The translations under genes and the position numbers were made by a program. Under the pieces are notes generated by a model. It searched no databases and was not told the origin of the DNA. It was given only the letters and a program-made list of their open reading frames with translations. From Bradyrhizobium manausense (GTDB lineage: Bacteria; Pseudomonadota; Alphaproteobacteria; Rhizobiales; Xanthobacteraceae), in contig NZ_JAFCKB010000027.1 in assembly GCF_018130615.1 (NCBI RefSeq), forward strand, positions 47,249-111,248: a stretch of DNA of 64,000 bases, given 5' to 3'. This document shows, in pieces, positions 27,008 through 37,048 of this stretch (its first letter is position 1; every line of letters begins with the position of its first letter).

Positions 27008-27171
27008 CCTTCTCCGCTTGTGGGAGAAGGTGGCGCGGAGCGCCGGATGAGGGGGATCTCTCCGCGCACAGAGCCGCCTACTGCGTTCGCGGATAGATAC
27101 CCCTCACCCGTCTCGCCGCTATCGCGGCGATCCACCCTCTCCCCGGTCTGAACACCCACAAGGGGAGAGGG
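27008..27171. repeat. Hairpin-rich intergenic repeat with terminator-like end
   Basis: CCTTCTCC and GGAGAAGG (27008-27030) form one stem. CCCTCTCCCC (27135-27144) and GGGGAGAGGG (27162-27171) form another that ends just before the stop of the minus-strand gene at 27176. It sits between convergent genes and probably stops transcription from one or both sides. CTCTCCCC-type palindromes are common in Bradyrhizobium. Confidence 0.75.
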
Positions 27172-27175
27172 AAGA

Positions 27176-28276
27176 TCAGCGCTCGACACGATACGCTTCG
27201 ACCTGCGTCCTCAGCTCATCCAACGGTGCAGTCGGCTTGTTCGGATCGACGCGGTATTCTCCAGTCGCCAGCCATCGCAGCACCATCGCGTCCACCACCG
27301 GCGAATGGTGAATGACGTCGCCGTAATTGCCGAGATCGTGCGTCACCGCCTTGATCGCACGGAAATCGTGAAGCCGCACATTGGGAAGCTTCGTCAGGCG
27401 CTGCGCGATCACCGCTGTGAGATCCGCGACGATCTTCAGCGTCTCCGGCGAAGCATCGCGCATGGCGACGAATTGCAGGATCGAATAGGGCGGGAAATAG
27501 ATGTCGAAGGTCACGTCCGGATGGCGCGTGATCAGGCCGACGGCGTCCTGCTCGAAGTGCCGGACCATGGCGTCGTAGCCATAACCTTCGCCGAGGAAGC
27601 GGCTGCGCGAAGGCGCGGTGATATAAACGAAGGAGGCGAGCGTCTTCTTCGCATTGTAATCGCGCGGCAGGTCGAAATCCCGCGGCAGGGCGTAGATGTC
27701 GTCAGCATTCGCCAGCGCGAACTTGACCGGAAGATACGGCGCCGCCCGGCTCAGCGGCTCCCGTAGCGGCGGAACAGTGCGCAGCAGTGCGAACAGAGAT
27801 TCCTTCGCCATCTCCGCGCTGAACAGATAGGACGCGATGCCCTTGGCCGTCCTGCGGTAGAGATCGACGGAGAGATACGGATCGGCCTCGATGTCCGCAG
27901 CATCGACGAAAATAAAGTCGTCCATCTCCCAGATCACGCGCCGGGCGCCGCGGTCGATCGCCTGCTCCAGCACAAAGCCCTGCTGACGCGAGTTCGATCC
28001 GGTCATGGCGAGCTTGAGCGAGTGCACGCCGAGCACGCGATCGATGTCGCTCTGGCGGAAGTGAATGGCGAGCGAAGTGCCGATGAAGGCCGTATCGAAC
28101 GACTGGCTGCGGATCAACCCGGCGTTCTGCACGCGCGTGTCGTCGGAATAGAAGGCCTCGCGCGAAGGGCGAAATAGTTGCAGGGGATCGACGAGATAGG
28201 TGAGCACTGCTGCACCCAGCATGCAGGCGACACTCGCGAGCAGAAGACGCACCAGATGTGTGAGCGTGCCGCGCAT
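27176..28276 (-). CDS. Membrane-anchored SGNH-like partner of the MBOAT acyltransferase
   Basis: This is a 366-residue protein with an N-terminal helix (LVRLLLASVACMLGAAVLTY). The ectodomain has FDTAFIGTSLAIHF (a GxS block I-like motif) and a late GNYGDVIHHSPVV (DxxH-like), the pattern of the DltD/AlgJ-like proteins that accompany MBOAT enzymes in O-acylation of exported polymers. Its start codon overlaps the MBOAT stop by one base (TGATG), so translation is coupled. It may transfer the acyl group outside the membrane. The polymer is unknown. Confidence 0.75.
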   Translation of the reverse strand: MRGTLTHLVRLLLASVACMLGAAVLTYLVDPLQLFRPSREAFYSDDTRVQNAGLIRSQSFDTAFIGTSLAIHFRQSDIDRVLGVHSLKLAMTGSNSRQQGFVLEQAIDRGARRVIWEMDDFIFVDAADIEADPYLSVDLYRRTAKGIASYLFSAEMAKESLFALLRTVPPLREPLSRAAPYLPVKFALANADDIYALPRDFDLPRDYNAKKTLASFVYITAPSRSRFLGEGYGYDAMVRHFEQDAVGLITRHPDVTFDIYFPPYSILQFVAMRDASPETLKIVADLTAVIAQRLTKLPNVRLHDFRAIKAVTHDLGNYGDVIHHSPVVDAMVLRWLATGEYRVDPNKPTAPLDELRTQVEAYRVER

Positions 28277-29712
28277 CAGAACCGGAAATAGATGAATTCG
28301 CTGTGGCTCTGGATGCCCAGGATGCCGAAGGCGAGCACGAGCGAGGCGCCATAGAGGAACAAGGGCCGCATGCGCCCTGCCCGCAAGGCTTCGCCGACCG
28401 TGCGATTGCCGTGATCATATCCCATCAGCGATTGCGTGTTCGGCGCCAGCCACACCAACGCGGCATAAACGGCGACCAACACCAGCGCCGCGATCTCCTC
28501 GCGGCCAAACACGATGTTCGAGGGATCCGCCATGGCGCGGAGCACCCGCAGCGCCCACGCAACGCTCTCCGCCCGGAAGAACACCCAGGCGACGACGACA
28601 CCAAGGAACGTCAGCGCGGCGCCGACAATGCGGGCCGGGCGCGCAAGGATCGTAGGCACGTTCGACACGAGCGCGTTGAAGGCGTGATTGACGCAGAGAT
28701 AGGCGCCGTGCAGCGCGCCCCACACCACAAAGGTCCAGGCCGCGCCATGCCAAAGGCCGCCGAGCAGCATCGTGATCATCAGGTTCACGTAGCGCAGCAC
28801 GCGACCCCGGCGGTTTCCCCCGAGCGGGATGTAGAGATAATCGCGCAGGAATTGCGACAAAGTCATGTGCCAGCGGCGCCAGAAATCGACGATGCTGGTG
28901 GCCTTGTAGGGCGAGCTGAAATTGACCGGCAGGAAGATGCCGAACATCAGCGAGATCCCGATCGCCATGTCGGAATAGCCGGAGAAGTCGAAATAGAGCT
29001 GGAAGGTGTAGGCCAGCGCGCCGAACCAGGCCTGGTCGAAGCTCGGCGAGCGCGCCTCGAAGGCGAGCGCGACCAGCGGCTGGATGCCGTCGGCAAGGCA
29101 GGTTTTCTTGAACAGGCCGATCGCGAAAATGATGATTCCGCACAGGATCAGATGCGCGTCGGGATGCTTGGTTTCCTCCCGCGCGAATTGCGGGATCATG
29201 TCCTTGTGGTGGAGGATCGGTCCCGCGATCAAATGCGGGAAATAGGTCACGAACAGCGCGTAATGCGGCAGCGCATAGGCCGCGACCTGGCCGCGATAGG
29301 CATCCACCAGGAACGCAATCTGGGTGAAGGTGTAGAAGGAGATGCCGACCGGCAGCAGGATGTGGAGCGCAAGATGCGTGCCGGCCAGCGCATTGACGTT
29401 CTCGGTGACGAAGCCGGAGTATTTGAAGATGCCGAGCACGAGGAGATCGCCTGTGACACCAATCGCGAGTGCGATCTTCCGTCGTGACGGGCCGAGCTTC
29501 GCCACGATGAGGAGATGACCGACACCGTAATTGAACGCGATCGAGAGCAGCAGCAGGGCCACGAACTGCCAGTTGCCGATCGCGTAGAAGACGATCGAGG
29601 CCAGCGCCAGCCAGATCACCGGCGTCAGGTTGCTGCGCCGCCCCAGGGCAAAATAGCCGGCCAGCACCACGGGGAGGAACAGCAGGATGAACGGATAGGA
29701 ATTGAACAGCAT
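28276..29712 (-). CDS. MBOAT family membrane-bound O-acyltransferase (AlgI/DltB-like)
   Basis: This is a 478-residue multi-pass protein starting MLFNSYPFILLFLPVVLAGY at 29712, the classic MBOAT opening. The conserved core FWRRWHMTLSQFLRDYLYIP and the catalytic-His region LGGLWHGAAWTFVVWGALHG are intact. Such proteins pass acyl groups across the membrane to O-acetylate polysaccharides or similar polymers. With the SGNH-like gene (one-base overlap) it forms a two-gene export-acylation unit. No polymer-synthesis genes are nearby. Confidence 0.93.
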   Translation of the reverse strand: MLFNSYPFILLFLPVVLAGYFALGRRSNLTPVIWLALASIVFYAIGNWQFVALLLLSIAFNYGVGHLLIVAKLGPSRRKIALAIGVTGDLLVLGIFKYSGFVTENVNALAGTHLALHILLPVGISFYTFTQIAFLVDAYRGQVAAYALPHYALFVTYFPHLIAGPILHHKDMIPQFAREETKHPDAHLILCGIIIFAIGLFKKTCLADGIQPLVALAFEARSPSFDQAWFGALAYTFQLYFDFSGYSDMAIGISLMFGIFLPVNFSSPYKATSIVDFWRRWHMTLSQFLRDYLYIPLGGNRRGRVLRYVNLMITMLLGGLWHGAAWTFVVWGALHGAYLCVNHAFNALVSNVPTILARPARIVGAALTFLGVVVAWVFFRAESVAWALRVLRAMADPSNIVFGREEIAALVLVAVYAALVWLAPNTQSLMGYDHGNRTVGEALRAGRMRPLFLYGASLVLAFGILGIQSHSEFIYFRF

Positions 29713-29866
29713 CAGGCTGGACCAGGGGACGGGATTATCGCTTCTCAAAGCATAGAAGGGGCGGATCAACAACCCGTCGACTTGGCGCAGTCCTTGGCGC
29801 TGCGGCGCTGGCAATTCGCGGAATCGGGACGATATAAGGTAGAACGCGCAATTGAATGAGGATCGA

Positions 29867-31966
29867 GTGACCCAAGCCAAGACACCTTCCCAGCCACCCG
29901 TCGCCCCGCGCCGGCCGCATTCCTTGACCCGGCACGGCATCACCGTGACCGACGACTATGCCTGGCTGAAGGACGCGAAATGGCAGGAGGTGCTGCGCGA
30001 TCCCCAGGTGCTCGATCCCGATATCCGCAAATATCTGGACGAGGAGAACGGCTACACCGAGAGCCTGCTCGGCCACACCGCAAGCCTGCAGAAGACGCTG
30101 GTGCGCGAGATGCGCGGACGAATCAAGGAAGACGATTCCAGCGTACCGTCGCCGGACGGCCCGTTCGCGTATTTCCGCAAATTCCGCGAGGGCGGCCAGC
30201 ATGAATTGTTCGGCCGCATGCCGCGCGACGGCGGCGACAGCCAGATCGTGCTCGACGGCGACGCGCTCGCCAAGGACCACAAATATTTCAAGTTCGGCGG
30301 CAGCCGCCACTCGGACGATCACAAGCTGCAGGCCTGGAGCGCCGACACCAAGGGCTCGGAGTATTTTACGATCCGCGTCCGCGACTGGGCGAGCGGCCAG
30401 GATCTCGACGACGTCGTCGAGGAGACCGACGGCGGCGTGGTCTGGAGCAAGGATGCGAAGTCCTTCTTCTATGTGAAGCTCGACGACAACCACCGGCCCA
30501 TGCAAGTGTGGCGGCATCAGCTCGGCACCAGGCAGGCCGACGACACGCTCGTCTACGAGGAGCAGGATTCCGGCTGGTTCACCCATCTGCATGAGAGCAC
30601 CAGCGGGCGCTTCTGCGTAATCGCCGGCGGCGATCACGAGACGAGCGAGCAGCGGCTGATCGATCTGGCCAACCCCGACGCGCCACCGCGCCTGGTCGCG
30701 GCGCGCGAGGAAGGCGTGCAATATTCGCTCGCCGATCGCGGCGACGAGCTCTTCATCCTCACCAATGCCGATGATGCCATCGACTTCAAGATCGTCACCG
30801 CGCCGCTTTCTTCACCCGAGCGCGAGAACTGGCGCGACCTGATCCCGTATCGTCCCGGCATCTACATCATCGACCTCGATCTCTATGCCGGCCATCTGGT
30901 GCGGCTGGAGCGCGCCAATGCGCTGCCGGCGATCGTGATTCGCGAGCTCGCCGGTGGAGATGAGCACGCGATTGCCTTCGACGAAGCCGCCTATTCGCTC
31001 GATACGATGGGCTCCTACGAATTCGAGACGACGAATTTGCGCTTTGCCTATTCGTCGATGACGACGCCGTCGGAAGTCTACGACTACGACATGACGAAGC
31101 GGACACGCACGCTTCGCAAGCGCCAGGAGATTCCGTCCGGCCACAACGCCACCGACTACGTCACCACCCGCATCATGGCGAAGGCGCAGGACGACGCCGA
31201 GGTGCCGGTCTCGATCCTTTATCGCCGCGGGCTCAAGCTCGACGGCGCGGCGCCGCTGCTGCTCTATGGCTACGGCTCCTACGGCATGGCGATGCCGGCC
31301 TCGTTCAACGCCAACCGGCTGTCCCTGGTCGATCGCGGCTTCGTCTACGCCATCGCCCATATCCGTGGCGGTGCCGACAAGGGTTGGGGCTGGTATCTCG
31401 ACGGCAAGCGCGAAAAGAAGACCAATTCGTTCGACGATTTTTCCGCCAGCGCGCGCGCGCTGATCGATGCGAAGTACACGAGCGCCAAGCGCATCGTCGG
31501 CCATGGCGGCTCGGCGGGCGGCATGCTGATGGGCGCGGTTGCGAACCGCGGCGGCGAATTGTTCGCCGGTATCGTTGCCGAAGTGCCGTTCGTCGACGTG
31601 CTCAACACCATGCTCGACGACACGCTGCCGCTGACGCCGCCGGAATGGCCCGAATGGGGCAACCCGATCGAGAGCGAGAAGGATTTTCGCACCATCCTGT
31701 CCTACTCGCCCTACGACAATGTCGCGGCGAAGGAATATCCGGCGATCCTGGCGATGGGCGGCTTGACCGATCCGCGCGTCACCTATTGGGAGCCCGCCAA
31801 ATGGATCGCCCGCCTGCGCGCGACCATGACCGGCGGCGGCCCGGTCCTGCTTCGCACCAACATGGGCGCCGGCCATGGCGGCGCCTCGGGACGGTTTGAC
31901 CGGCTCGATGAAGTCGCGATCGTGTACGCGTTTGCACTGTGGGCGACGGGGATGGCGCAGGCCTAG
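29867..31966 (+). CDS. S9 family peptidase (oligopeptidase B/prolyl oligopeptidase type)
   Basis: This is a 699-residue protein. GTG 29867 has GAGG five bases upstream. The N-terminal ~400 residues form the family propeller (VTDDYAWLKDAKWQEVLRDP, LDEENGYTESLLGHTASLQK). The C-terminal alpha/beta hydrolase has GHGGSAGGMLMGA (catalytic Ser), LTDPRVTYWEPAKW (Asp) and NMGAGHGGASGRF (His). These cytoplasmic peptidases cut short peptides, after basic residues or proline depending on subtype. It is divergent from the MBOAT pair. Confidence 0.93.
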   Translation: MTQAKTPSQPPVAPRRPHSLTRHGITVTDDYAWLKDAKWQEVLRDPQVLDPDIRKYLDEENGYTESLLGHTASLQKTLVREMRGRIKEDDSSVPSPDGPFAYFRKFREGGQHELFGRMPRDGGDSQIVLDGDALAKDHKYFKFGGSRHSDDHKLQAWSADTKGSEYFTIRVRDWASGQDLDDVVEETDGGVVWSKDAKSFFYVKLDDNHRPMQVWRHQLGTRQADDTLVYEEQDSGWFTHLHESTSGRFCVIAGGDHETSEQRLIDLANPDAPPRLVAAREEGVQYSLADRGDELFILTNADDAIDFKIVTAPLSSPERENWRDLIPYRPGIYIIDLDLYAGHLVRLERANALPAIVIRELAGGDEHAIAFDEAAYSLDTMGSYEFETTNLRFAYSSMTTPSEVYDYDMTKRTRTLRKRQEIPSGHNATDYVTTRIMAKAQDDAEVPVSILYRRGLKLDGAAPLLLYGYGSYGMAMPASFNANRLSLVDRGFVYAIAHIRGGADKGWGWYLDGKREKKTNSFDDFSASARALIDAKYTSAKRIVGHGGSAGGMLMGAVANRGGELFAGIVAEVPFVDVLNTMLDDTLPLTPPEWPEWGNPIESEKDFRTILSYSPYDNVAAKEYPAILAMGGLTDPRVTYWEPAKWIARLRATMTGGGPVLLRTNMGAGHGGASGRFDRLDEVAIVYAFALWATGMAQA

Positions 31967-31987
31967 CCCGCACGGACGAGTGCGCAG

Positions 31988-34900
31988 CTACCGTATCGAC
32001 GCACGCAGTCCTTCGGCGTGCGGCGCCGTGGTTTCCCAGATATCGAAGCACGGTCGATTGAGGCGCCGACCGCAACTGCGCTTGGCGCCGATGGGCTGCG
32101 GCGGCAAGGCGACCGCTGGGGACGGCGCGTAGACCAGCCACGTTCCGTTCACGGTGCCGCTTACCGCATAGTTCGGATTGGTGAGCGTGCCGGTCACGCG
32201 AAGCACATAAGTGCCTGCAGCACTCGTATTGCTGATCCCGAACGAGTTGGAGAGACCCGTCAACGCGCTGACGGTATCGCTGTTCTGCAAACCGCTTGCG
32301 GACAGACCCGGATTGCGCGACGCGAGGCCGTAGAACGAGAAGCCACCAAGCGCCGTCACGACCACGGGCGCTGGATTGACCGTCCAGCTACCCGCATTGG
32401 TCCCGGCCAGGGTGTAATTGCTGTTGGTCAGCGCGCCCATCACGCTGAGCGTATAGGTGCCGGCATTGGTCATGTTGCTGACGGCGAACGAGTTGGACAG
32501 CCCGGTCAGCAGGCTTACGGTCTCGCCATTCTGCAAGCCGGTTGCCGACAAGCCCGGATTTGATGGCGACGAACCGTAGGTCGAGGAGCCGCCGAGCGCG
32601 GTCACCGTCACCGGCGCCGGATTGACCGTCAGGGTCCCCGCGCTGCTGAACGCCAGTGCGTAGCTCGATGTCGTCGACAGCGAGCCCTGCGCGATCGTGA
32701 TGGCATAGGGACCGCCGCTGACCGAGGCGCTTGCGGCCGATCCGCTCGAGGTCACCACAGGACTGCCCGTGAACACGGAGCTCGCGCTGTCGGTGGTAAA
32801 GGCGCCGCCGACGCCCTGATATCCTGAGACGCTGTAGCTCAATGCAACCGCAGAGGTCGCATCCGCGCCATATGTCTTGGTGGCGTTTGTCGACGTGAAT
32901 GTCAGTGTCGGCTGGTAGGAAAACACGTATCGATTGCCCGTGGCGGTGACGTTGGCCGGCGGCAGCGTCGCGTAGGTCGCATTCCAGATCGCCGTGTTGG
33001 CGCTGTCCAGCCCGCCGAAAACATCCGAGCCGGGCGCGCTCGAATAGATCAACCACCGTCCGGACGTGGCGGTCACGGCGCTGCTGCCGACATGATTGAT
33101 GAAGGCGCCGGTCGCGGAGAGGACCGGACTGATGGCGCTGACTGGCGATGCGAGGGTGAGATCGCCCGACGTTTGGATCGTCGCAGTGCCCGTCGCGGTG
33201 ACGCCCGACGTTGCCGCGATCGATCCGATCGTGAGCGACGCGCCGTCAATCACGGCAACGCTGCCGGTGTTCGCCGCGAGGGTCGCGATGCTGTTTCCGC
33301 CGGCAGTAAGGATGAAGGTGCCGTTCGCGCCCGATAGCAGCAAATTCGCCGCGCTGATCGTGCCGGTCGCCTGCGTGAAAGTCCCGTTTTGCGAGAGGTT
33401 CAGCAGCCCGCTTGTCGAGGAGATCGATTCGTGCAGGTCGGTATCACCCGACGCAATCAGCGCTAGCGTGCCCGTGCCGTTGTTGGTGATCGAGCTCCCC
33501 CGGAGCCGCAGGGCGATAGCCGAGCTTGAGCTGCCCGACAGGCTCAGATTTCCGGTCGCCGCCGTCACGGTGGTTCCGCTGGCAAGGAAAAGGCCGTAGC
33601 CCGAGGTCGATGTTCCTGAGATCGACATCGTCCCCGATGTCGTCAGCGACGCCGAGGTCTTCACCTCGGTCCCATAACCGGACGTATTGGTGCCGCTGAT
33701 CGAAAGCGAGCCGCCGCCGGTGTTGGCGAGCGAGCTCGTCCCGCTCCAGAGCACGCCGGCGCTGCCGGAATTGGCGGCGCCGGCATCGTTCGACGTTCCC
33801 AGGACCGTGAGAGCGCCACTGCCGGAATTGCTCACGATCGTTCCGGCGAAGCGCGTCCCGATGGTCGATCCCGAGCCGGCGGTCGCGCTCGACATTCCGT
33901 TGACCGTGACATTGCCGCTGGCGACGTTGAAGGTCACTGCCCCGAACTGCACACCCGTTGCCGTACTCGACGTTCCCGATATCGAGACCGTCCCCGATGT
34001 CGTCAGATTTGCATCATCCTGCACGCCGTTGCTGCTGGCGGATTGGCCGGTGATGGTGATCGAACCGCTGCCACTCGCGCTGAGGGCGCTGGCTGCGCTC
34101 GTGAAGCGGACACCGAGGCCGGAGGTCGAGCTTGTTCCGCTCAAGGTGCCCGTCCCGCTGCCGACATTGATCGTCGCCCCGTTGAGGGTGATGGCCGTCG
34201 TGCCGTCGGTCGTCGTCCCGCTTGCCGTCAGGCCGCCACCCGATGTCGAGATTGCCGCATTGGCGATGCTCACGGCGCGGCCGGCATTGAGCGCGAGCGC
34301 TCCGCCATTGGTCGTCATGCCGGCATTGACGAGAATATCTCGTCCCGCAGTCAGGCTCACCGCATTGCCGCTGGCGCCACTCACCGCGCTCGCGACGGTG
34401 ATGTCGCTGGTGCCGCTGGTGGTGATCGTGATGCTTGCCGATGCCAGCGCGGAAATGCCCGATATCCCCGAAACGGTGCCGATGGTCAGTCCCTGATTGT
34501 TGACCAAGGACACCGAGCCGACGCCGGTCGCCGCAATCGTGCCGACGAGGTTGGCCTGCCCGAGCGAGAAGCTCCCGCCGCCGGACAGCAGGAGGCTGCC
34601 TGCGGTGATCGTTCCCCCCGACTGCGTCACCGCACTGGTGTCGCCGATCGCGAGCACGCCGGATGAGGAGGTGATGGTCGCAGCCAGATTAGTGCCGCCG
34701 GTGCCGCTGAACGTCAGCTTACCGCTGCCGCTGTTCGTGATCGTGTTGCCGCTCGACGACAGGTCGATCCCGAGAGATCCGGAACTGGTCGCGCCGCTGA
34801 TCGTCAGATTGCCGCTCGACGCCGTCAGCGTATTGCTGCCCTTCGCGGAAAATCCCGAACCGCTGGTCGAGCTGCCCGACAGCGTGACGGTACCGGACGT

Positions 34901-37048
34901 GGCCAGGCCCGTGCTGGTGTTCATCCTGATGCCGTTGAGGCTCCCACTGACGCCGCTCAGGGCAAGCGTTCCCGCACCCGAATTGGTCAGCGTCGTCGTC
35001 CCGGCATTGAACCAGACCCCGTTGGCCGAGGTGGAGGTGCCGCTCAAGGTCAGATTGCCCGAGCTGTCGGTGATCGTGTTGCCGCCGTTGACGTACAGCC
35101 CATAAGCCTGCGACGCAGAACCCGTGTTCGTGCCGGAGATCGAAACCGAGCCGGACGTCGTGAGATTGGTGTTCAGCGCCACGCCGTAATTGGTGACGGT
35201 CGTGCTCGAATTCCCGGTGATGGTGACCGAGCCCGCGCCGCTCGCCGAGAGCGTATTGGCGCCGGTGGTGAAAAAGACGCCCTTGCCGTTGGTCGCCGTG
35301 CCCGTCAGCGTGGCGGTGCCAGTCCCAACGCTGATGGCGGCGCCATTGAGCGTGATGCCGGTGGTGCCGTCGGTGGTGCTGCCGGTTACGGTCAGAGCGC
35401 CGCCTGACGTGTTGATGGTCGTATTGGTCGTGGTGACGCCGCGGCCCGCATTCAGCGTCAGTGCACCGCCGTTCGTCGTGATGTTGGCGTTGACGACAAT
35501 GTCCCGCGCCGACGTCAAGGTGAGCGAGTGGCCGCTGCTCCAGGTCACCGCATTGGCGACCGTGATATCACCGCTCTGTGCGCCCGCGCTGCCGGTGTTC
35601 ACCGTGACATTGGCCGTCGCCAGCGCAGCCTGCAATGTCGCCACGTTGAGAACGGAGCTGTTGCCCGACGGCGTGAAAGGCGTGCCGGCGGACATGTTGC
35701 TGTTGCCGCCGGACGATATCGTCACGTTATAGGGATCGAGCAGCAGGGTCCCGGTGATCCCACCGGCGGCGGTGACGTCGACATGTCCGTCGTAGCCGAG
35801 CACACCATGGCTGGAGACTTCGACCGCACCGCCTGCTCCCGACCCGGCAGCGGTCGCGGAGATCGTGCCGCGAAAATCGGTCGCGGCATCGGACCAGATC
35901 ACAACATTGCCGCCGGTGCCCGCACGTCCGTTGGCCGAGATGAGCGCGCCCTCGTCGATCGACGTCGTCGCCGCCGTCCGCACTGGCATGCTCACGAGCT
36001 TCGCGGCGGCGTCCGTGCCGCCGCGCATGTCTCCGCCGATCAGCACCGCGCCGCCGGTCGCACCATCGGCGGACACGCGCGCGGTCGACGTCAACGTCAC
36101 CTTACGGCCGGTCGCGACGATGACGCCGCCCTTGCTCACCTTGTTGCCGTTGGCCGAGAGCCTGCCGGAGACGGTGACCGCACCGCCATCGCCGCCGTCG
36201 AGGATGATGTTTCCGCTGCGGCCCCTGACGCTCCGCGCCGTCACGCTCCCCGACACATTGATGACGTCGCGCAACAGCTGCTGCGCCGTCGCCGCCTTGA
36301 TCTCGGCGCGCCCGCCGGCCGACTTGATGCGGCCGGTGACATCGATCAGCGCCCGGCCGTTGGCGGCGGTCGCACCGGTGGGAATTGCGACCTGAAGAAA
36401 ACCCTCGCCGGTCGGATCGAGCGTCACCGCTTCGCCCGAGCCGAGCCCGACCCTGCCGAGCGGCACATTGATGGTGCCGCTGTTCGAAACGGTGCCGCCG
36501 ATCAATCCAACGAAGGAGCCCGGAGCGGCCGAGATCACCCCGGCATTGCTGACCGCCGCGGACGCCCCCTTGCCGACGAAGCCAAGACGTCCGGCATTGA
36601 AGTCAGCCGTATCGATATCGAGCGTCGAGGCGACGAAGCCGCCGCCAACCTGGACCGTTCCGGTCGAGGTGATGGCAATGCCGTTCGGATTGACGAGAAA
36701 GACCTGACCGTTCGCATTGATCTGACCGGCGATGACCGAGGACGTCTGCCCCGTGACCCGGTTGAGCGTGGCCGAGCCGGCATTGGGCTGCACGAAATTG
36801 ACGGCGCCGGTCTCCCCGACCGAGAACGCGTTCCAGTCGATCACCGACCGTAATGAGCTCTGCGTGATCGTGAGCGCATTGCCGGCAGCGTCGATCCTGG
36901 CCTGGCCCGAGACGACCTTTCCGCCCTGCGGCAGCAAGGCTTGCGCAAATGTTTGCGAACACCAGGCCATGGCCTGCGAGCAGACGAGCAGCGCCACCGC
37001 TCTTGCGCGATGCCTCCGCAGCTGCGCCGTGGGACGACAGGCCGGCAT
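31988..37048 (-). CDS. TpsA: filamentous-haemagglutinin-type exoprotein (two-partner secretion)
   Basis: This is a 1686-residue protein starting MPACRPTAQL at 37048, where its ATG shares one base with the tpsB stop (TGATG). A long signal peptide ends near TFAQA. The TPS domain follows: NALTITQSSLRSVIDWNAFS and VFLVNPNGIAITSTGTVQVG. A beta-helix of Ser/Thr/Gly-rich repeats (TSGTVSISGT, LTNSGAGTLALSG) fills most of the length, and contains a duplicated module near 505-645 and 890-1035. Two MBG-like domains (VTVTALGGSSTYGSSPSNPG and VVVTALGGFSFYGLASRNPG) precede a short tail with CGRRLNRPC at ~1659-1667. Those are the only cysteines I see after the signal peptide. It is probably a surface adhesin. 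No toxin-like C-terminus is visible. Confidence 0.92.
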   Translation of the reverse strand: MPACRPTAQLRRHRARAVALLVCSQAMAWCSQTFAQALLPQGGKVVSGQARIDAAGNALTITQSSLRSVIDWNAFSVGETGAVNFVQPNAGSATLNRVTGQTSSVIAGQINANGQVFLVNPNGIAITSTGTVQVGGGFVASTLDIDTADFNAGRLGFVGKGASAAVSNAGVISAAPGSFVGLIGGTVSNSGTINVPLGRVGLGSGEAVTLDPTGEGFLQVAIPTGATAANGRALIDVTGRIKSAGGRAEIKAATAQQLLRDVINVSGSVTARSVRGRSGNIILDGGDGGAVTVSGRLSANGNKVSKGGVIVATGRKVTLTSTARVSADGATGGAVLIGGDMRGGTDAAAKLVSMPVRTAATTSIDEGALISANGRAGTGGNVVIWSDAATDFRGTISATAAGSGAGGAVEVSSHGVLGYDGHVDVTAAGGITGTLLLDPYNVTISSGGNSNMSAGTPFTPSGNSSVLNVATLQAALATANVTVNTGSAGAQSGDITVANAVTWSSGHSLTLTSARDIVVNANITTNGGALTLNAGRGVTTTNTTINTSGGALTVTGSTTDGTTGITLNGAAISVGTGTATLTGTATNGKGVFFTTGANTLSASGAGSVTITGNSSTTVTNYGVALNTNLTTSGSVSISGTNTGSASQAYGLYVNGGNTITDSSGNLTLSGTSTSANGVWFNAGTTTLTNSGAGTLALSGVSGSLNGIRMNTSTGLATSGTVTLSGSSTSGSGFSAKGSNTLTASSGNLTISGATSSGSLGIDLSSSGNTITNSGSGKLTFSGTGGTNLAATITSSSGVLAIGDTSAVTQSGGTITAGSLLLSGGGSFSLGQANLVGTIAATGVGSVSLVNNQGLTIGTVSGISGISALASASITITTSGTSDITVASAVSGASGNAVSLTAGRDILVNAGMTTNGGALALNAGRAVSIANAAISTSGGGLTASGTTTDGTTAITLNGATINVGSGTGTLSGTSSTSGLGVRFTSAASALSASGSGSITITGQSASSNGVQDDANLTTSGTVSISGTSSTATGVQFGAVTFNVASGNVTVNGMSSATAGSGSTIGTRFAGTIVSNSGSGALTVLGTSNDAGAANSGSAGVLWSGTSSLANTGGGSLSISGTNTSGYGTEVKTSASLTTSGTMSISGTSTSGYGLFLASGTTVTAATGNLSLSGSSSSAIALRLRGSSITNNGTGTLALIASGDTDLHESISSTSGLLNLSQNGTFTQATGTISAANLLLSGANGTFILTAGGNSIATLAANTGSVAVIDGASLTIGSIAATSGVTATGTATIQTSGDLTLASPVSAISPVLSATGAFINHVGSSAVTATSGRWLIYSSAPGSDVFGGLDSANTAIWNATYATLPPANVTATGNRYVFSYQPTLTFTSTNATKTYGADATSAVALSYSVSGYQGVGGAFTTDSASSVFTGSPVVTSSGSAASASVSGGPYAITIAQGSLSTTSSYALAFSSAGTLTVNPAPVTVTALGGSSTYGSSPSNPGLSATGLQNGETVSLLTGLSNSFAVSNMTNAGTYTLSVMGALTNSNYTLAGTNAGSWTVNPAPVVVTALGGFSFYGLASRNPGLSASGLQNSDTVSALTGLSNSFGISNTSAAGTYVLRVTGTLTNPNYAVSGTVNGTWLVYAPSPAVALPPQPIGAKRSCGRRLNRPCFDIWETTAPHAEGLRASIR

